Assembly: GCA_950097015.1 (NCBI GenBank)
Contig: CATNEN010000029.1
Location: 3,801,501 to 3,865,500, forward strand
Origin: Macrostomum hystrix
Lineage: Eukaryota > Platyhelminthes > Macrostomidae
Reading direction: 5' to 3'
Length of the DNA stretch: 64,000 bases
Shown piece after piece: positions 34,901 to 53,921 of the stretch (the first letter of the stretch is position 1; each line of letters opens with the position of its first letter). The translations under genes and the position numbers were made by a program. A model generated the notes under the pieces. The model saw only the letters and a list, made by a program, of their open reading frames with translations, was not told where the DNA came from and ran no database searches.

Positions 34901-37900
34901 AGCAGCCTTGATAACGATCCCAAAGCCGAGACCAGACAAAAAACATGGTGGAACAATTTTAACATCAACCAGCTGGGGGGTCGGTGGCAGAGCGGTTAAC
35001 GCGTTTGCCCCTCGCACCAAGGTCCCTGAGCTCGATTCCGCGGCGAGGCCACATTTACTTGGGGCGCAGCGGCGGAGAGAAGGCTTGGGGGCCATTGAGG
35101 ACCGGCCTTCAAGGCCTTGTGAAAGTGTACACTACCTGACGATGAGAAAGCCAGGGCAGATGTACACACCTGTGTGAGCGTCGTACAGTATCTGAGTGCG
35201 TGTGTGCTCATGAGTCAGCGAAATCGGCAGAATTGCCTCCTCGCTGGCTGCGGGTCTAGTGTCACCAAATGATGTGCCATTGCCCGCAGCCCTCCAGCAA
35301 TTATTATTATTATTAATAATAACATCAACCAGTTGGTACATCTGCCCCTAATTTTCTTATCGTCAAGCTGTGTCTTGGAGATTGGCCGTCAAGACCTTGG
35401 TGCGAGATTAGACAGCGCTACTGTCTTGCTCGAGGAAATGAATTACTTATGCTGCGAATCGAACTCCGGACCTCTTCAACTTGGCCGACAGATAGCCTCC
35501 CAGCTGCCAAGGGGCCTGTCGATTCCAAGAAAAATCGATAGCAGCTCCGACTGTTAAATCGATTTGAGAGCCGAGTGGAATACAGTAGAGTAGAGAGACT
35601 GCGGATGGGGATGAGGCGAATTGGGAGAATGAAATCAGATCCCGGCATATTGGGGCTGCGAGTCTGATGCACGCTGGGTTGACCGCACAATGGCAGTGGA
35701 GAAATTGAGAGGATTAACGAGGCTGAAGAATCATCATGTTATATTAGGGGGGATGCCAACCAGATTGGTAGTGGAACCACTCGATTGAGACTCGCTTGAG
35801 AGGGTCCGAACTATTCGCGGTAGAGGGGCTAGATAAGGATGAGAAAGATAGATAGATAGAGAGAGTGATAGATAAGGATGAGACAGATAGATAGATAGAT
35901 AGATAGAGAGAGTGATAGATAAGGATGAGACAGAGATATATAGATAGATAGAGAGAGTGATAGATAAGGATGAGACAGAGATATATAGATAGAGAGAGTG
36001 ATAGATAAGGATGAGACAAAGATAGATAGATAGAGAGAGTGATAGATAAGGATGAGACAGAGATATATAGATAGATAGAGAGTGTGATAGATAAGGATGA
36101 GACAGAGATATATAGATAGAGAGAGTGATAGATAAGGGTGAGACAGAGATAGATAGATAGAGAGAGTGATAGATAAGGATGAGACAGAGATATATAGATA
36201 GATAGAGAGAGTGATAGATAAGGATGAGACAGAGATAGATAGATAGAGAGAGTGATAGATAAGGATGAGACAGAGATATATAGATAGAGAGAGTGATAGA
36301 TAAGGATGAGACAGATAGATAGATAGATAGAGAGAGTGATAGATAAGGATGAGACAGAGATATATAGATAGATAGAGAGAGTGATAGATAAGGATGAGAC
36401 AGAGATATATAGATAGAGAGAGTGATAGATAAGGATGAGACAGATAGATAGATAGATAGAGAGAGTGATAGATAAGGATGAGACAGAGATATATAGATAG
36501 ATAGAGAGAGTGATAGATAAGGATGAGACAGATATAGATAGATAGATAGAGAGAGTGATAGATAAGGATGAGACAGAGATAGATAGATAGAGAGAGTGAT
36601 AGATAAGGATGAGACAGATATAGATAGATAGATAGAGAGAGTGATAGATAAGGATGAGACAGAGATAGATAGATAGATAGAGAGAGTGATAGATAAGGAT
36701 GAGACAGAGATAGATAGATAGAGTGATAGATTTAAATGAGACAGAGATAGACACTGCTAGATATGAATGAATTGATGAGACAGAGAGGGAGAGAGTAGGA
36801 GATAAGGGTGAGACATTGAGATAGGGGAAGAGAGTGGGAGATAAGGGTGAGACAGTGAGATAGGGGAAGAGAGTGGGAGATAAGGGTGAGACAGTGAGAT
36901 AGGGGAAGAGAGTGGGAGATAAGGGTGAGACAGTGAGATAGGGGAAGAGAGTGGGAGATAAGGGCGAGACAGTGAGATAGGGGAAGAGAGTGGGAGATAA
37001 GGGCGAGACAGTGAGATAGGGGGATAGAGTAGGAGATAAGGGTGAGACAGTGAGATAGGGGAAGAGAGTGGGAGATAAGGGTGAGACAGTGAGATAGGGG
37101 GAGAGAGTGGGAGATAAGGGTGAGACAGTGAGATAGGGGAAGAGAGTGGGAGATAAGGGTGAGACAGTGAGATAGGGGAAGAGAGTGGGAGATAAGGGTG
37201 AGACAGTGAGATAGGGGAAGAGAGTGGGAGATAAGGGCGAGACAGTGAGATAGGGGAAGAGAGTGGGAGATAAGGGCGAGACAGTGAGATAGGCGGAGAG
37301 AGTGGGAGATAAGGGTGAGACAGTGAGATAGGGGGAGAGAGTGGGAGATAAGGGTGAGACAGTGAGAGATGGGGGAAGAGAGTGGGAGATAAGGGTGAGG
37401 AACTGAGAGATAGGGATAGATAGGGGTTGATATGAGGCGGAAATTTAGTGGATCTCTGTTGGTAGATCTCTGATGCATCTCAAAGCTTCAAGCATCGAGT
37501 GGAGACACCGAATGGCAGATGACTGAGGCGTTGAGGGATTGCTGTGAGTGGCTGCCCAGGGATGCCTTTGGATTGGCTGGCATTGACCAAAGCTAAATAT
37601 TTAGCCGACTCTTTGTTAGTTTAGGCCGAAAAGTGCTTTAATATATATATTTAATCATTAACGCCATGCCGTGTGTTAGATTTAGGTCGGAAATAAGCTG
37701 AAAATTTTATTGGCTATATTTACCAGTCGATTAATAAAAGCATCATGGGAAACAATATGTAAGTTGTGCAGCAGTGCTAATTGTCCCTTAAAGTTTTGTA
37801 TTCGAATAATAATTTCTTTCAATTTACTTTCCGTTCACGACTTCTCTCTGATCATAAAATATAGGTTTAGACAGTTAAGGTGAGACAATTAATGTGAGAC

Positions 37901-39624
37901 AGTTAGGGGGAGACAGGGTGAGACAGTAAGGGGGAGACAAGGTGAGACAGTAAGGGGGAGACAGGGTGAGACAGTAAGGGGGAGACAGGGTGAGACAGTA
38001 AGGGGGAGACAGGGTGAGACAGTAAGGGGGAGACAGGGTGAGACAGTAAGGGGGAGACAGGGTGAGACAGTAAGGGCGAGACAGGGTGAGACAGTAAGGG
38101 GGAGACAGTTAGGGTGACACAGGGAGAGACAGAAAGGGTGAGAGTTCGGGTGAGACAGTTAGGTAGAGATAGGGTGAGACAGAAATGGTGAGACAGGTAG
38201 AGTGAGACAGTTAGTGAGGCAGAGTGAGTCGAGTCGAGTGAGGCAGACTGAGAGTGGAGTGATGTAGTTAGGCTGATGTCAGCAACCATTTCTTCGTCTA
38301 GTACTCGTACAATTGAGCCAAAGCTAAGTTAGATTTCGCCCACTCACAGAATCAAAGCGAACCACTAAACTGTTCACAATTATGAAACAGAAATATTTTA
38401 CAAGCCAAATCAGTCAGTCAGATTCAATCAGGAAGCTGTCCCAAGCTCTCGCGTGTGTCAGTCTGCCTGCGTGCTGCCGCGTGTTAGCGGAAGGTAGGAG
38501 GCATGAGAGCTTGCAACCTCACAATGCGGCTGTGCCACACCTATTTCTAGTTGCTAGGGCGATTCGCACGGGGAAGTGTGCTGTTCAAATCTTGAGCATG
38601 CTAGGAAATAGAGACCGCCTTTGAGATGAGTGAATAGGTAGAGTCTCTACAATGCTGTGATGTACTGTCACAATGAGTGACTTCGTAGAGTCTCTACTGT
38701 GCTGTGATGTACTGTCACAATGAGTGACTTCGTAGAGTCTCTACTGTGCTGTGATGTACTGTCACAATGAGTGACTTCGTAGAGTCTCTACTGTGCTGTG
38801 ATGTACTGTCACAATGAGTGACTTCGTAGACTCTCTACTGTGCTGTGATGTACTGTCACAATGAGTGAATAGGTAGAGTCTCTACAATGCTGTGATGTAC
38901 TGTCACAATGAGTGACTTCGTATAGTCTCTACTGTGCTGTGATGTACTGTCACAATGAGTGACTTCGTAGAGTCTCTACTGTGCTGTGATGTACTGTCAC
39001 AATGAGTGACTTCGTATAGTCTCTACTGTGCTGTGATGTACTGTCACAATGAGTGACTTCGTAGAGTCTCTACTGTGCTGTGATGTACTGTCACAATGAG
39101 TGACTTCGTATAGTCTCTACTGTGCTGTGATGTACTGTCACAATGAGTGACTTCGTAGAGTCTCTACTGTGCTGTGATGTACTGTCACAATGAGTGACTT
39201 CGTAGAGTCTCTACTGTGCTGTGATGTACTGTCACAATGAGTGACTTCGTATAGTCTCTACTGTGCTGTGATGTACTGTCACAATGAGTGACTTCGTAGA
39301 GTCTCTACTGTGCTGTGATGTACTGTCACAATGAGTGACTTCGTAGAGTCTCTACTGTGCTGTGATGTACTGTCACAATGAGTGAGTTGGTCAAACTGGT
39401 GTCACCTTCCTCCAGTGCCGGGCCCGGCCGAAGATCGCGCTCAAACTCGCAGCCGCACGCGGTCGAGTATTACCATAGACTAGCGGAGAGCCAATCGGTG
39501 CTGAGCCAGCTGTCCAAGGCCACCAGAGACAATCAGACGGGACCTGCGACCAACGGTGGGCGCCAGCAGCGGATTCCGAATTCCAGCACTTTGACAAGCC
39601 AGCTCGACTTCTGCCCCCAGCAGG
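31996..39624 (+). CDS. Probable upstream exons of the SARA/endofin-like gene
   Basis: Four candidate exons, 31996-32092, 34464-34540, 34755-34858 and 39416-39624, have GT-AG borders. Their phases fit each other and also the acceptor at 43594 of the exon that opens the conserved region. The product contains LTYQQICDCDFSNCLITNY, then Ser/Pro-rich sequence, and SQPHAVEYYHRLAESQSVL. With the downstream exons the reading frame totals 1989 nt, a multiple of three. No FYVE cysteine pattern is visible in these exons. The first exon with a start codon was not found. Exon calls rest on splice signals, composition and phase only. Confidence 0.5.
32100..32648. repeat. (ACTC)n microsatellite array with acccac variants
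   Basis: Starts within ten bases of the splice donor ggtgagttc at 32093 and runs as (actc)n interrupted by ccc and ctctct blocks. These repeat as a higher-order unit. Confidence 0.95.
32650..32905. repeat. 36-bp tandem repeat
   Basis: Seven copies of a 36-base unit containing 'acattattaagtcaccc' and 'aggaactcactgattc'. It follows the (actc)n tract directly and may have grown from its edge. Confidence 0.93.
33605..34206. repeat. 42-bp minisatellite, nearly perfect
   Basis: About 14 copies of a 42-base unit containing 'ctcaggataaggctgtag' and 'ccaaggtgtctttgatgc'. The only variation is gata versus gaaa. It lies in a 271-codon open frame (33439-34254) as a 14-residue repeat (CPQDKAVAKVSLML), and the minus strand is open too. 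It sits in an intron of the SARA-like gene. Very recent expansion is the best explanation, and coding use is unsupported. Confidence 0.95.
34977..35320 (+). mobile_element. tRNA-derived SINE, family A, full length with target duplication
   Basis: Plus-strand copy: A box in 'ggtggcagagcggttaacg' near 34983, B box in 'gagctcgattccg' near 35030, the body, then an (ATT)n tail at 35300-35320. It is flanked by a 16-bp target duplication aacatcaaccag(c/t)tgg at 34961-34976 and 35321-35336, with one mismatch. It lies in an intron of the SARA-like gene. Confidence 0.95.
35338..35410 (-). repeat. SINE-A body fragment
   Basis: Holds 'catctgcccctaattttc', 'tgtgtcttggagattggcc' and 'ccttggtgcgag', matching the family A body on the opposite strand. 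It lies directly beside the full copy, so a second, older insertion was the target. Confidence 0.65.
35838..36735. repeat. About 40-bp purine-rich minisatellite (gatagataaggatgagacag)
   Basis: Units of about 38-46 bases: 'gagagtgatagataaggatg' then 'agacagagatatatagatag', with variable numbers of gata. It lies in the intron between 34859 and 39415. Confidence 0.93.
36775..37420. repeat. 39-bp minisatellite
   Basis: About 16 copies of a 39-base unit containing 'gataagggtgagacagtgag' and 'ataggggaagagagtggga'. The shared gataagg-tgagaca core suggests common descent with the preceding array, with a different spacer. Confidence 0.95.
37895..38115. repeat. 24-bp minisatellite
   Basis: About nine copies of a 24-base unit containing 'agggggagacagggtgagac' followed by agta. 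It decays into diverged tgagaca words up to about 38230. Confidence 0.93.
38625..39390. repeat. 47-bp minisatellite abutting an exon
   Basis: About 16 copies of a 47-base unit containing 'gtagagtctctactgtgctg' and 'tgatgtactgtcacaatgag'. The last unit runs into the pyrimidine tract and acceptor of the exon at 39416. Confidence 0.96.
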
Positions 39625-39774
39625 GTAAGTTTCACATCTGAACTGTGCAATGTATATGTGTATATATAATACACGCTTTCTTCACTTCCTACTGGCAGTA
39701 GGGTCTTAAGGACAAATCAAGTGCAATATCCACATTCTATATAGTCATACTATAATGAATTATTATTAATCGTA

Positions 39775-40035
39775 ATTGATTACACCTGCCCCGATTGGGC
39801 CAGATGTGCAGCCGACAGCACAGCCGCAGCTATTGCGCGGCGCATCTGAAGGCTGCGTACGGCTGTTCAGTCCATGGACTGGGGGACGCCACACCCACCC
39901 TCAATTACCCCAGCTGATTTTGATACCCATTTAACAGCTGGGTGAACTGAAGAATTTTTTTCAGTGGAGTCAGGAATTGAACCCCGGACCTTCCAGTCGT
40001 GAGTACGATGGTCTTACCACTAGTTTACAACTTTT
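39775..40035 (-). mobile_element. tRNA-derived SINE, family B, best-preserved copy
   Basis: Runs from 'gattacacctgccccgatt' through the 'tcagtccatggactggggg' core and 'catttaacagctgggtga' to a tRNA-like end. There the complement carries ggtccggggttcaattcc (B box) and 'agtggtaagacca' (A-box region). It is the longest copy in the window. Confidence 0.85.
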
Positions 40036-40757
40036 TCCTACTAATAGTAAGCTATTTCTCATAGGATTTACTGCAGTTACTAATTGAAACGCTAAAGGCT
40101 AATATGACTGCTAAAGGACACAGATTGTTTCCTAAGGGCTAAGATTCGAACTCCCGACCTCTAGATAGGAAGGCCAAGGCTCAAACTCTTTTTGCTATAA
40201 GCTCCATAGAAAGTAAAAGTTCTCTTACAGATGCAAGGCGAAGTTTCAGCTCTGAGTCCTAGAGACCCACATTAATATGTAAAGTGTGTACATGTACTTC
40301 TGTGAGCAGTTTCCGTCTCAAACTGGCAAGCTCCGCTGCAGATCCTGGGCGCTCTCAGTCAGTCCGTTTTTCTCATCAGATGTCCATTCAGAATTATTGC
40401 CACATCCGACACTCCGGGCCGCTTTCTATTTCTCTTCTAACCCGTGCGGTAAGCCTGGAGGCACCCCTACATGGCTTCTCAGGGCCTTCTCAAGTCATGG
40501 GAAAATATAAATTAACCAACACTGGGGGAAGATGCCGGGCAGAATGGAGAAGCATATGTGCGCCAATAAGCCGCCACTGTGTACAGGCTCAAATGGTCGC
40601 ATAGCAGGGCCGGATCGCTAGGGCAGGCAAGCTAATAAGCTGACCCTGACTGCGCCGTGACTAGGAAGATAACACTAGCCACTGAAGCCTTCCATCTACC
40701 TGTCATCCACCTGTCAAGATGCTGAATGGATGTTAGCCAGGGCTCCACTGTTGACTA

Positions 40758-41660
<903 letters not shown>

Positions 41661-42540
41661 CTGCTTTCAGTAGAATAATTTAGGCCTGTGAGAATCGGCT
41701 GATTTCCAGGAAAATTCCGGGAATGTCCGTCAGTAAAACCTCAGTCAGAGTTCAAGGAGGAGGGACTTCTAGATCAAGAAACCGAATTTAGGGGTTAGTG
41801 GGGCCAGCTTGATGCCTTTGGGAGTAAACACACGAACTAGCTGCCCGATGGAGGATGATGGAGAAGTGGAGGCTGAAATGACTGCAAAACGGACTGGCCT
41901 GACCTCCCTCATCAACCCCCCCGGCCAGCGCAGGAACTGGTCATCAATCATTATTCATTGCCGCGCGCTCGCAGAGTGGAGAAGATCGAAGCTCAGCCTC
42001 AGGAGGAGCGAATCGTGCCTGTGAGCCAGATTTGCTAATCTGAGAGCTCCGGGCCGGCCGGCATGCCGCTTCCCTTATTTGCATTTCTCTGTGCCGCCTT
42101 TCTCTCTTCTCGGCCAACTCTTTTTTTCCTGCGGATTTTCAGCTCCTTGGCGATTCTGCCATTGATTGCTATTTCGGATATCGACGATTTTAACTATCGA
42201 GTCGTGACAACTTCTTGACAGCGACTGCGAAAAAGCCTTCATATAGATTATTTTTCTTCAATGATATAAAGCACTATTTCATGCCTGATTTCTACTTTGG
42301 GAAGTTTCTAGCTTCGGAAGATTCCAACTCGGGATGTTTCCCACCTAAAAAAAGTTTCATTCATAAAAATGTCTAGCTTAAGAAGCTCCAATTTTCGGGA
42401 AAATTTCAGGTTGGTAAGATTCTAGTTTGGGATGTTTCCCGCCTGGGAAGATTCCGACTCTTCCTAAAAAAGTTTCACCCAGTGAAATAACTTGCTTAAG
42501 AAGTTCCTAACTTTAGTAAGACTTTAGGTTGAGACACAGC
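41661..42540. other. Intronic unique sequence
   Basis: Upstream of the conserved SARA-like exons. A 71-codon open frame at 41809-42024 has exon-like composition but no convincing splice borders or homology, so it is not called. Confidence 0.35.
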
Positions 42541-42544
42541 TAAG

Positions 42545-43010
42545 GTCTCCAGCTTCGGAAGATTCCAGCTCAGGAAGATTCCAGTTTGGGAAGATTCCAG
42601 CTTAGGATGATTCCAGTTTGGGAAAATTCCAGCTTAGAAAGATTCCAGTTTGGAAGATTCCAGCTTAGGAAGATTCCAGCTTAGGAAGATTCCAGCTTAG
42701 GAAGATTCCAGCTCAGGAAGATTCCAGTTTGGGAAGATTCCAGCTTAGGATGATTCCAGTTTGGGAAAATTCCAGCTTAGAAAGATTCCAGTTTGGAAGA
42801 TTCCAGCTTAGGAAGATTCCAGCTTAGGAAGATTCCAGCTTAGGAAGATTCCAGCTCAGGAAGATTCCAGTTTGGGAAGATTCCAGCTTAGAAAGATTCC
42901 AGTTTGGAAGATTCCAGCTTAGGAAGATTCCAGCTTAGGAAGATTCCAGCTTAGGATGATTCCAGCTTGGGAAGATTCCTGTTTAAGAAGATTCCAGCTT
43001 AGGAAGCTAT
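42545..43010. repeat. 16-bp minisatellite with higher-order repeat
   Basis: Copies of aagattccagcttagg with tttggg, tttgg and ctcagg variants. A block of about 150 bases recurs at 42560, 42712 and in part at 42850, and words like 'gaagattcc' spread upstream into 42330-42540 in decayed form. Confidence 0.95.
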
Positions 43011-43665
43011 CGGGACAGTTCGATCCAAAGAACTGCTGTGTGGGAGAAATTGTGGAAAGGAAGGAATGACTTGGCGCCGGAACTTCGACGCAAAGTTAGC
43101 TAACTAAAATTGGGAGAGCGGGTCGAGGGCAGGGAGGAACTGCAGTTGCGAGTAACTCAGCCAAGGCAGGTGGCAGTCGGCGCGCATTTCTTATTCAATT
43201 TCGGGCCCTCTGCGGGGGGCTGCCGCCAAAGGAGGGACGGATTGGCCCACGATCGATAAGGGGATAGTGGGGGAGGCAGGGACAGCAAATATAAGTTTCG
43301 CATTTAATCGCTTACTCCTTCTCCTCGGCTACCCCCCCCCCCAGTGCCGCCCGAAGGCAAAGTGAATTTTCAGGCCGGGCCGCCCAGTTGACTAGAAGTT
43401 CTTCATCAACTTCGTCTGAGTCTGCGGACGCCCCAGTTGGTCGCTATCAGCATCCCCAATCCTTCCCATCTCGCTTCTTCACCCTTGCTCGGACTCTATT
43501 GGCTATTGGCCATCTCAAACAGCCGCTCACTCATCTCAAATAGCTCAGGCTGGTGGCGGATTTGCTCAACTGGAACTGGGGCCGTTTTCTCTAGAAATAA
43601 ATAATACTTGGGACAGAAACTGTAGGACACAGGCAAAGAGCGGACACGGGTCAACGGCTGCGGCA

Positions 43666-50387
<6,722 letters not shown>

Positions 50388-51310
50388 TCTGAGGAATCAT
50401 TGTGCAGAGACTTTTCGTTGAGTGGACACTAGCCCTTTTGCTTTTTGTCTAGCAACCGTCCTCGGTCTCTGATCCCAAAGATATCTTCCATCTCCTGATC
50501 CCATAGCACTTGTCTCTCCCCTGATCCCATAACCTGTAAATATCCCATGATCCCAAACCTGTAAATATCCCATTATCGCAAACCTGTAAGTATCCCATGT
50601 TTCCAAACCTGCTGTCTCCCAGTTACCAGGTGGATTCGGTCTGGGAATCCCGATTCGAAATATTTAGTCCCAATAAGTAATTCTCTGATTCCCAACACCC
50701 AAGCATCCACTTTAATCTCTAAAACACTTTGTAGACCAAGTAATGTATTTTTGTTATTATGCTAACGGTGCATTTTCCTTCCAATGCCTCAAAATAGTTG
50801 TTTTACATGTACAAAACAATGTCCAAATGTTAAGCTACATAAATTAATAAATTTCCTTTTGAAAATAACTTTGATTTGCTAAGTCATTTATTTTGCTCTT
50901 CTTTCAGATCAATTTAAACCAAATAGAGAATTTCATTATTTAACAATAGAACCGATAGACAAAAAAGTTTCATTTCGTGAGATTTAGTACTACTTATTAC
51001 AAAGTAGTTTTTGCGCATCAATGAAAGTATGGAACGATGGATTAGTTCCGTCAATTAGCAGCACTGAAGCTTTAATAAAAATTTCTTTGATCCGAAGGAC
51101 AGCGTTGAGAAATAAAAAAAGAAAAATGATGGATAAGAATCAGTAAACTGCTCAAAATCTCATGGCAAGGTTGTCATAGGTACAATTTTAGGATTCCCTG
51201 GTTACGCTTGATTGGGAAACAAGTACAAAAATAAGTGTTTGACGGCAAAATTAGATTGATTCTAGCTTCTGAGTGCAGCTGCTCAACGAATTTCTGGCGG
51301 CTACTCAAAG
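50388..51310. other. Intergenic region between convergent genes
   Basis: Irregular 'gatcccataacctgtaaata' type repeats at 50460-50620 recall the gggatca words of the upstream intron. An AATAAA at 50846 could serve the SARA-like gene. No other gene is seen. Confidence 0.45.
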
Positions 51311-52287
51311 TATTGGTTTTTGCATGCTAAGTGAGCCTGTTTTCTAGCAATCTGGGACTAAGCATAGCAAAAATGCGTTATAGTCTATGGCCAACCCTCG
51401 CCTCAGCAGGCAAAGTGAGAATTTTTTAAAGCTAGGTAAGAAAATTCAAATTTTTGAATTCCAAAATGCTGAATCTTAACAAGATGAAACAAAGAGATGA
51501 GACAGAGGAGAGATGAGACAGAAGAGATGAGACAGAGAAGAGATGAGACACACGATAGACGAGACAGGGGAGGGATGAGACAGAGAAGAGTGAGACAGGG
51601 AGAGATGAGACCGAGGAGTGATGAGACAGAGAAGAGTGAGACAGAAGAGATGAGACAGAGAAGAGATGAGACAGAGGAGTGATGAGACAGAAGAGATGAG
51701 ACAGAAGAGATGAGACAGAAGAGATGAGACAGAGAAGAGATTAGACAGAGAAGAGATGAGACAGAGGAGTGATGAGACAGAGAAGAGATGAGACAGAGAA
51801 TAAATGAGACAGAGAAGAGATGAGACAGAGGAGAGATGAGACAGAAGAGATGAGACAGAGAAGAAATGAGACAGAGAAGAGATGAGACACACGATAGACG
51901 AGACAGGGGAGGGATGAGACAGAGAAGAGTGAGACAGGGAGAGATGAGACCGAGGAGTGATGAGACAGAGAAGAGTGAGACAGGGAGAGATGAGACCGAG
52001 GAGAGGATGAGACTCTCCATCTCCAGATGAGAGAGATGTGACTGGATGATATAGGTGTTGGAAGGGGCAACGGAACGGATGTGGGACCTTCGAGGGCCGC
52101 ATCTGGGCCGCGGGCTATTTCAACTGTACATCATTATCGAATTTTGTTAAAAACCGCATTTAATTTCGTTAAATCACTTGTTTCTCACTTGACTTGCTAG
52201 GATGATAGGCTGAGACGAGGGTTGGCCATAGACTATAAAGTCACAGATTGCTAGAAAAAAGTCTTACTTAGCATACAAAAACCAATA
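51311..52287. mobile_element. Foldback element enclosing a minisatellite and hAT remnant
   Basis: Two inverted arms, 51311-51400 and 52216-52287, are near complements. The innermost 21 bases (51380-51400 and 52216-52236) match perfectly. Between them lies the gagatgagacagagaa minisatellite (about 51488-52010), then a 70-base segment (52040-52110: 'ataggtgttggaaggggcaa', 'ttcgagggccgcatctgg') shared with the right end of the hAT MITE at 41.4 kb but lacking its last 20 bases. A block of about 110 bases of the array is duplicated (51540-51650 and 51885-51995). Confidence 0.82.
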
Positions 52288-52439
52288 TGAAGTGTCTTGC
52301 ATAGGTGTCTACTCTCTATTTAGACATCTCTATATATATCTATGGACTCACTGCGCCTGATAAAGCTCATCTATAGTTCCATCGCTACTATCGGTTCAGG
52401 CCAGGTCAAATTGCGGCAATTGCCTAGCTACCAATGTGA

Positions 52440-53672
52440 TCAAGCCTGATTAACGCAAACTCTCTTAACAGCCAAGCGCAGTTTTTTGTCCTTCTGGTCA
52501 GTGAGCTCGATGACATCGACATTGCCGTCGCCACCGGCCAGCTGCTGCAGCTGGGCTAGGCAGGTGTGCCGGCTGCCCAGCAGTCGATGAGAGCCCCGGG
52601 AGCCGCGGCGCCAGCATTCGAGCCGCAGCAGGCGGGTGGGATCGCCGCGGCACAGGGTGAACAGGGACATGTTGGCCGCCTGGAAGCTGCCGGTGTTCGT
52701 CTGGTCGCTGCGGTGCGCCAAGCTGTAGGCGGCCGAACAGACCCGGCCGTAGTCCGCCAGCGTCGCCGCGTGGTCGGCCCGATGGATTTCTAAAAAAGTC
52801 GGACTGCCCTTCAAGCCGTCGGCGTCGCTGCAGGCTTCGAATTCCATGGACACAACGCCGTCTAGCTTGACGTCGTAGAGGGTCGTCTTCAGGGTGACGA
52901 GGCCACAGTCCTTGCCTAGGCTGGCTGTGAACACCGGGCTGGTCACGATATCCGACAGGTGAAAGTCTGCGCGGCCTGCGGTGCATTAAATATGTTTGCC
53001 GATGTGCATGCCCATTTGGCTACTCACAGTAGAATATTAGCGTTAGGGAAGATAAAAACCTTGAAGATCGGAGTCAAGCAGCACGGATCGTTTATTGTTC
53101 CTGATATTTCTTGACTCCAAGTCCTGCCCTACTGGTGGCTGTATTTCTCCGTCAACAACGATCGACGACTGTCGGCTTTGCAGCCAAAGAGCGAGACTTC
53201 TGCCAGAGGAGAGGTGAGGTACATGGGAGACAGAGGGGAGGTGAGACAGAGGGGAGATTACAGATGAGGCAAGGAGGGGTACGTTCTGCTAGGGGCATGG
53301 CGAGCTATGCGGTTTTCGGTTGCTGACCCTTCCTATAGGGGCTTCTAGACTATGCACCATGGAGGCGCTCCCGACCAAGACCGGCTCCTCACCAATGAAC
53401 TCCTGCTCAGCAATCTTGTCCAAGTCCTGAAAGTTGTCAATGTCCACCACAGCCACGCGCAGTTTGGGATTCTGATCCTGGCCAGCGGAGAGGCGAAATT
53501 TTCTAGCGAACTGCGGACTCAAGCAGTCCTTGATGAGCTCGGTCTTGCCCAGCTCCACGAAGCGCTTCGAGTTGGGCACATTCTCCAGAAGAATCAAGAC
53601 CGGGTCTGACTTGCTAAACAGGTCTTTGTCCGCCAGGTCTTTGCAGCTCACAGCCACCTCGAAGTCGGGCAT
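52440..53672 (-). CDS. Copine-like tandem C2 protein without vWA domain
   Basis: Exon 1 runs from the ATG at 53672 to about 53330 and exon 2 from 52975 to the stop at 52440. Exon 1 encodes a copine C2A domain: VSCKDLADKDLFSKSDPVL, then FVELGKTELIKDCLSPQF and VVDIDN, retaining the Asp residues expected for calcium binding. Exon 2 encodes a C2B-like domain: VVSMEFEAC, GSPTFLEIHR, RGSHRLLGSRHTCLAQLQ, LRLAVKRVCV. Copines bind phospholipids when calcium rises and normally end in a vWA (copine) domain. Here the frame stops right after C2B and no vWA exon is seen before the next gene. In C2B the calcium Asp positions are replaced (KSDP reads KGSP, and the SDYDSDGSHD region reads CWRRGSRGSHR). The donor of exon 1 is unclear: the frame needs phase 1, but no canonical GT fits, so a small exon may be missing. 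Confidence 0.8.
53200..53285. repeat. Short gagacagagggga repeat in the copine-like intron
   Basis: Three to four imperfect copies of 'gaggtgagacagagggga'. They may be an incipient array in the intron between the two C2 exons. Confidence 0.6.
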
Positions 53673-53921
53673 GGCTAAAATCTGCTAAAAGTGTTTGATA
53701 GGTCAGGTGTAAGATCGTTGCAGATCGAAATTTGGCTTTGTATCAAAGTTTGAGACTTGGTGTGATTACAGGGCATTTACGAATTAAACTTCCAAGAACG
53801 CCAGAACGAAGTGAATCGGCTTCTTATTCTTATTTGATACTGACACTGCCAGCAACGGAGAGGAGAGCCTGGTGGGGCTGCGACCACAAGAGGCTCTGCT
53901 GTATTCGGAATGGCAGACAGA

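Noticed and set aside
34977..35080. Functional tRNA gene
   Set aside because: A and B boxes are present, but cloverleaf pairing is not intact and a SINE body and tail follow; it is a SINE head.
40284..40604. 106-codon frame as a FYVE-bearing exon
   Set aside because: It has some cysteines and histidines but not the FYVE order or spacing.
41809..42024. 71-codon frame as an exon of the SARA-like gene
   Set aside because: No acceptor or donor in a phase that fits the flanking exons was found, and it has no homology.
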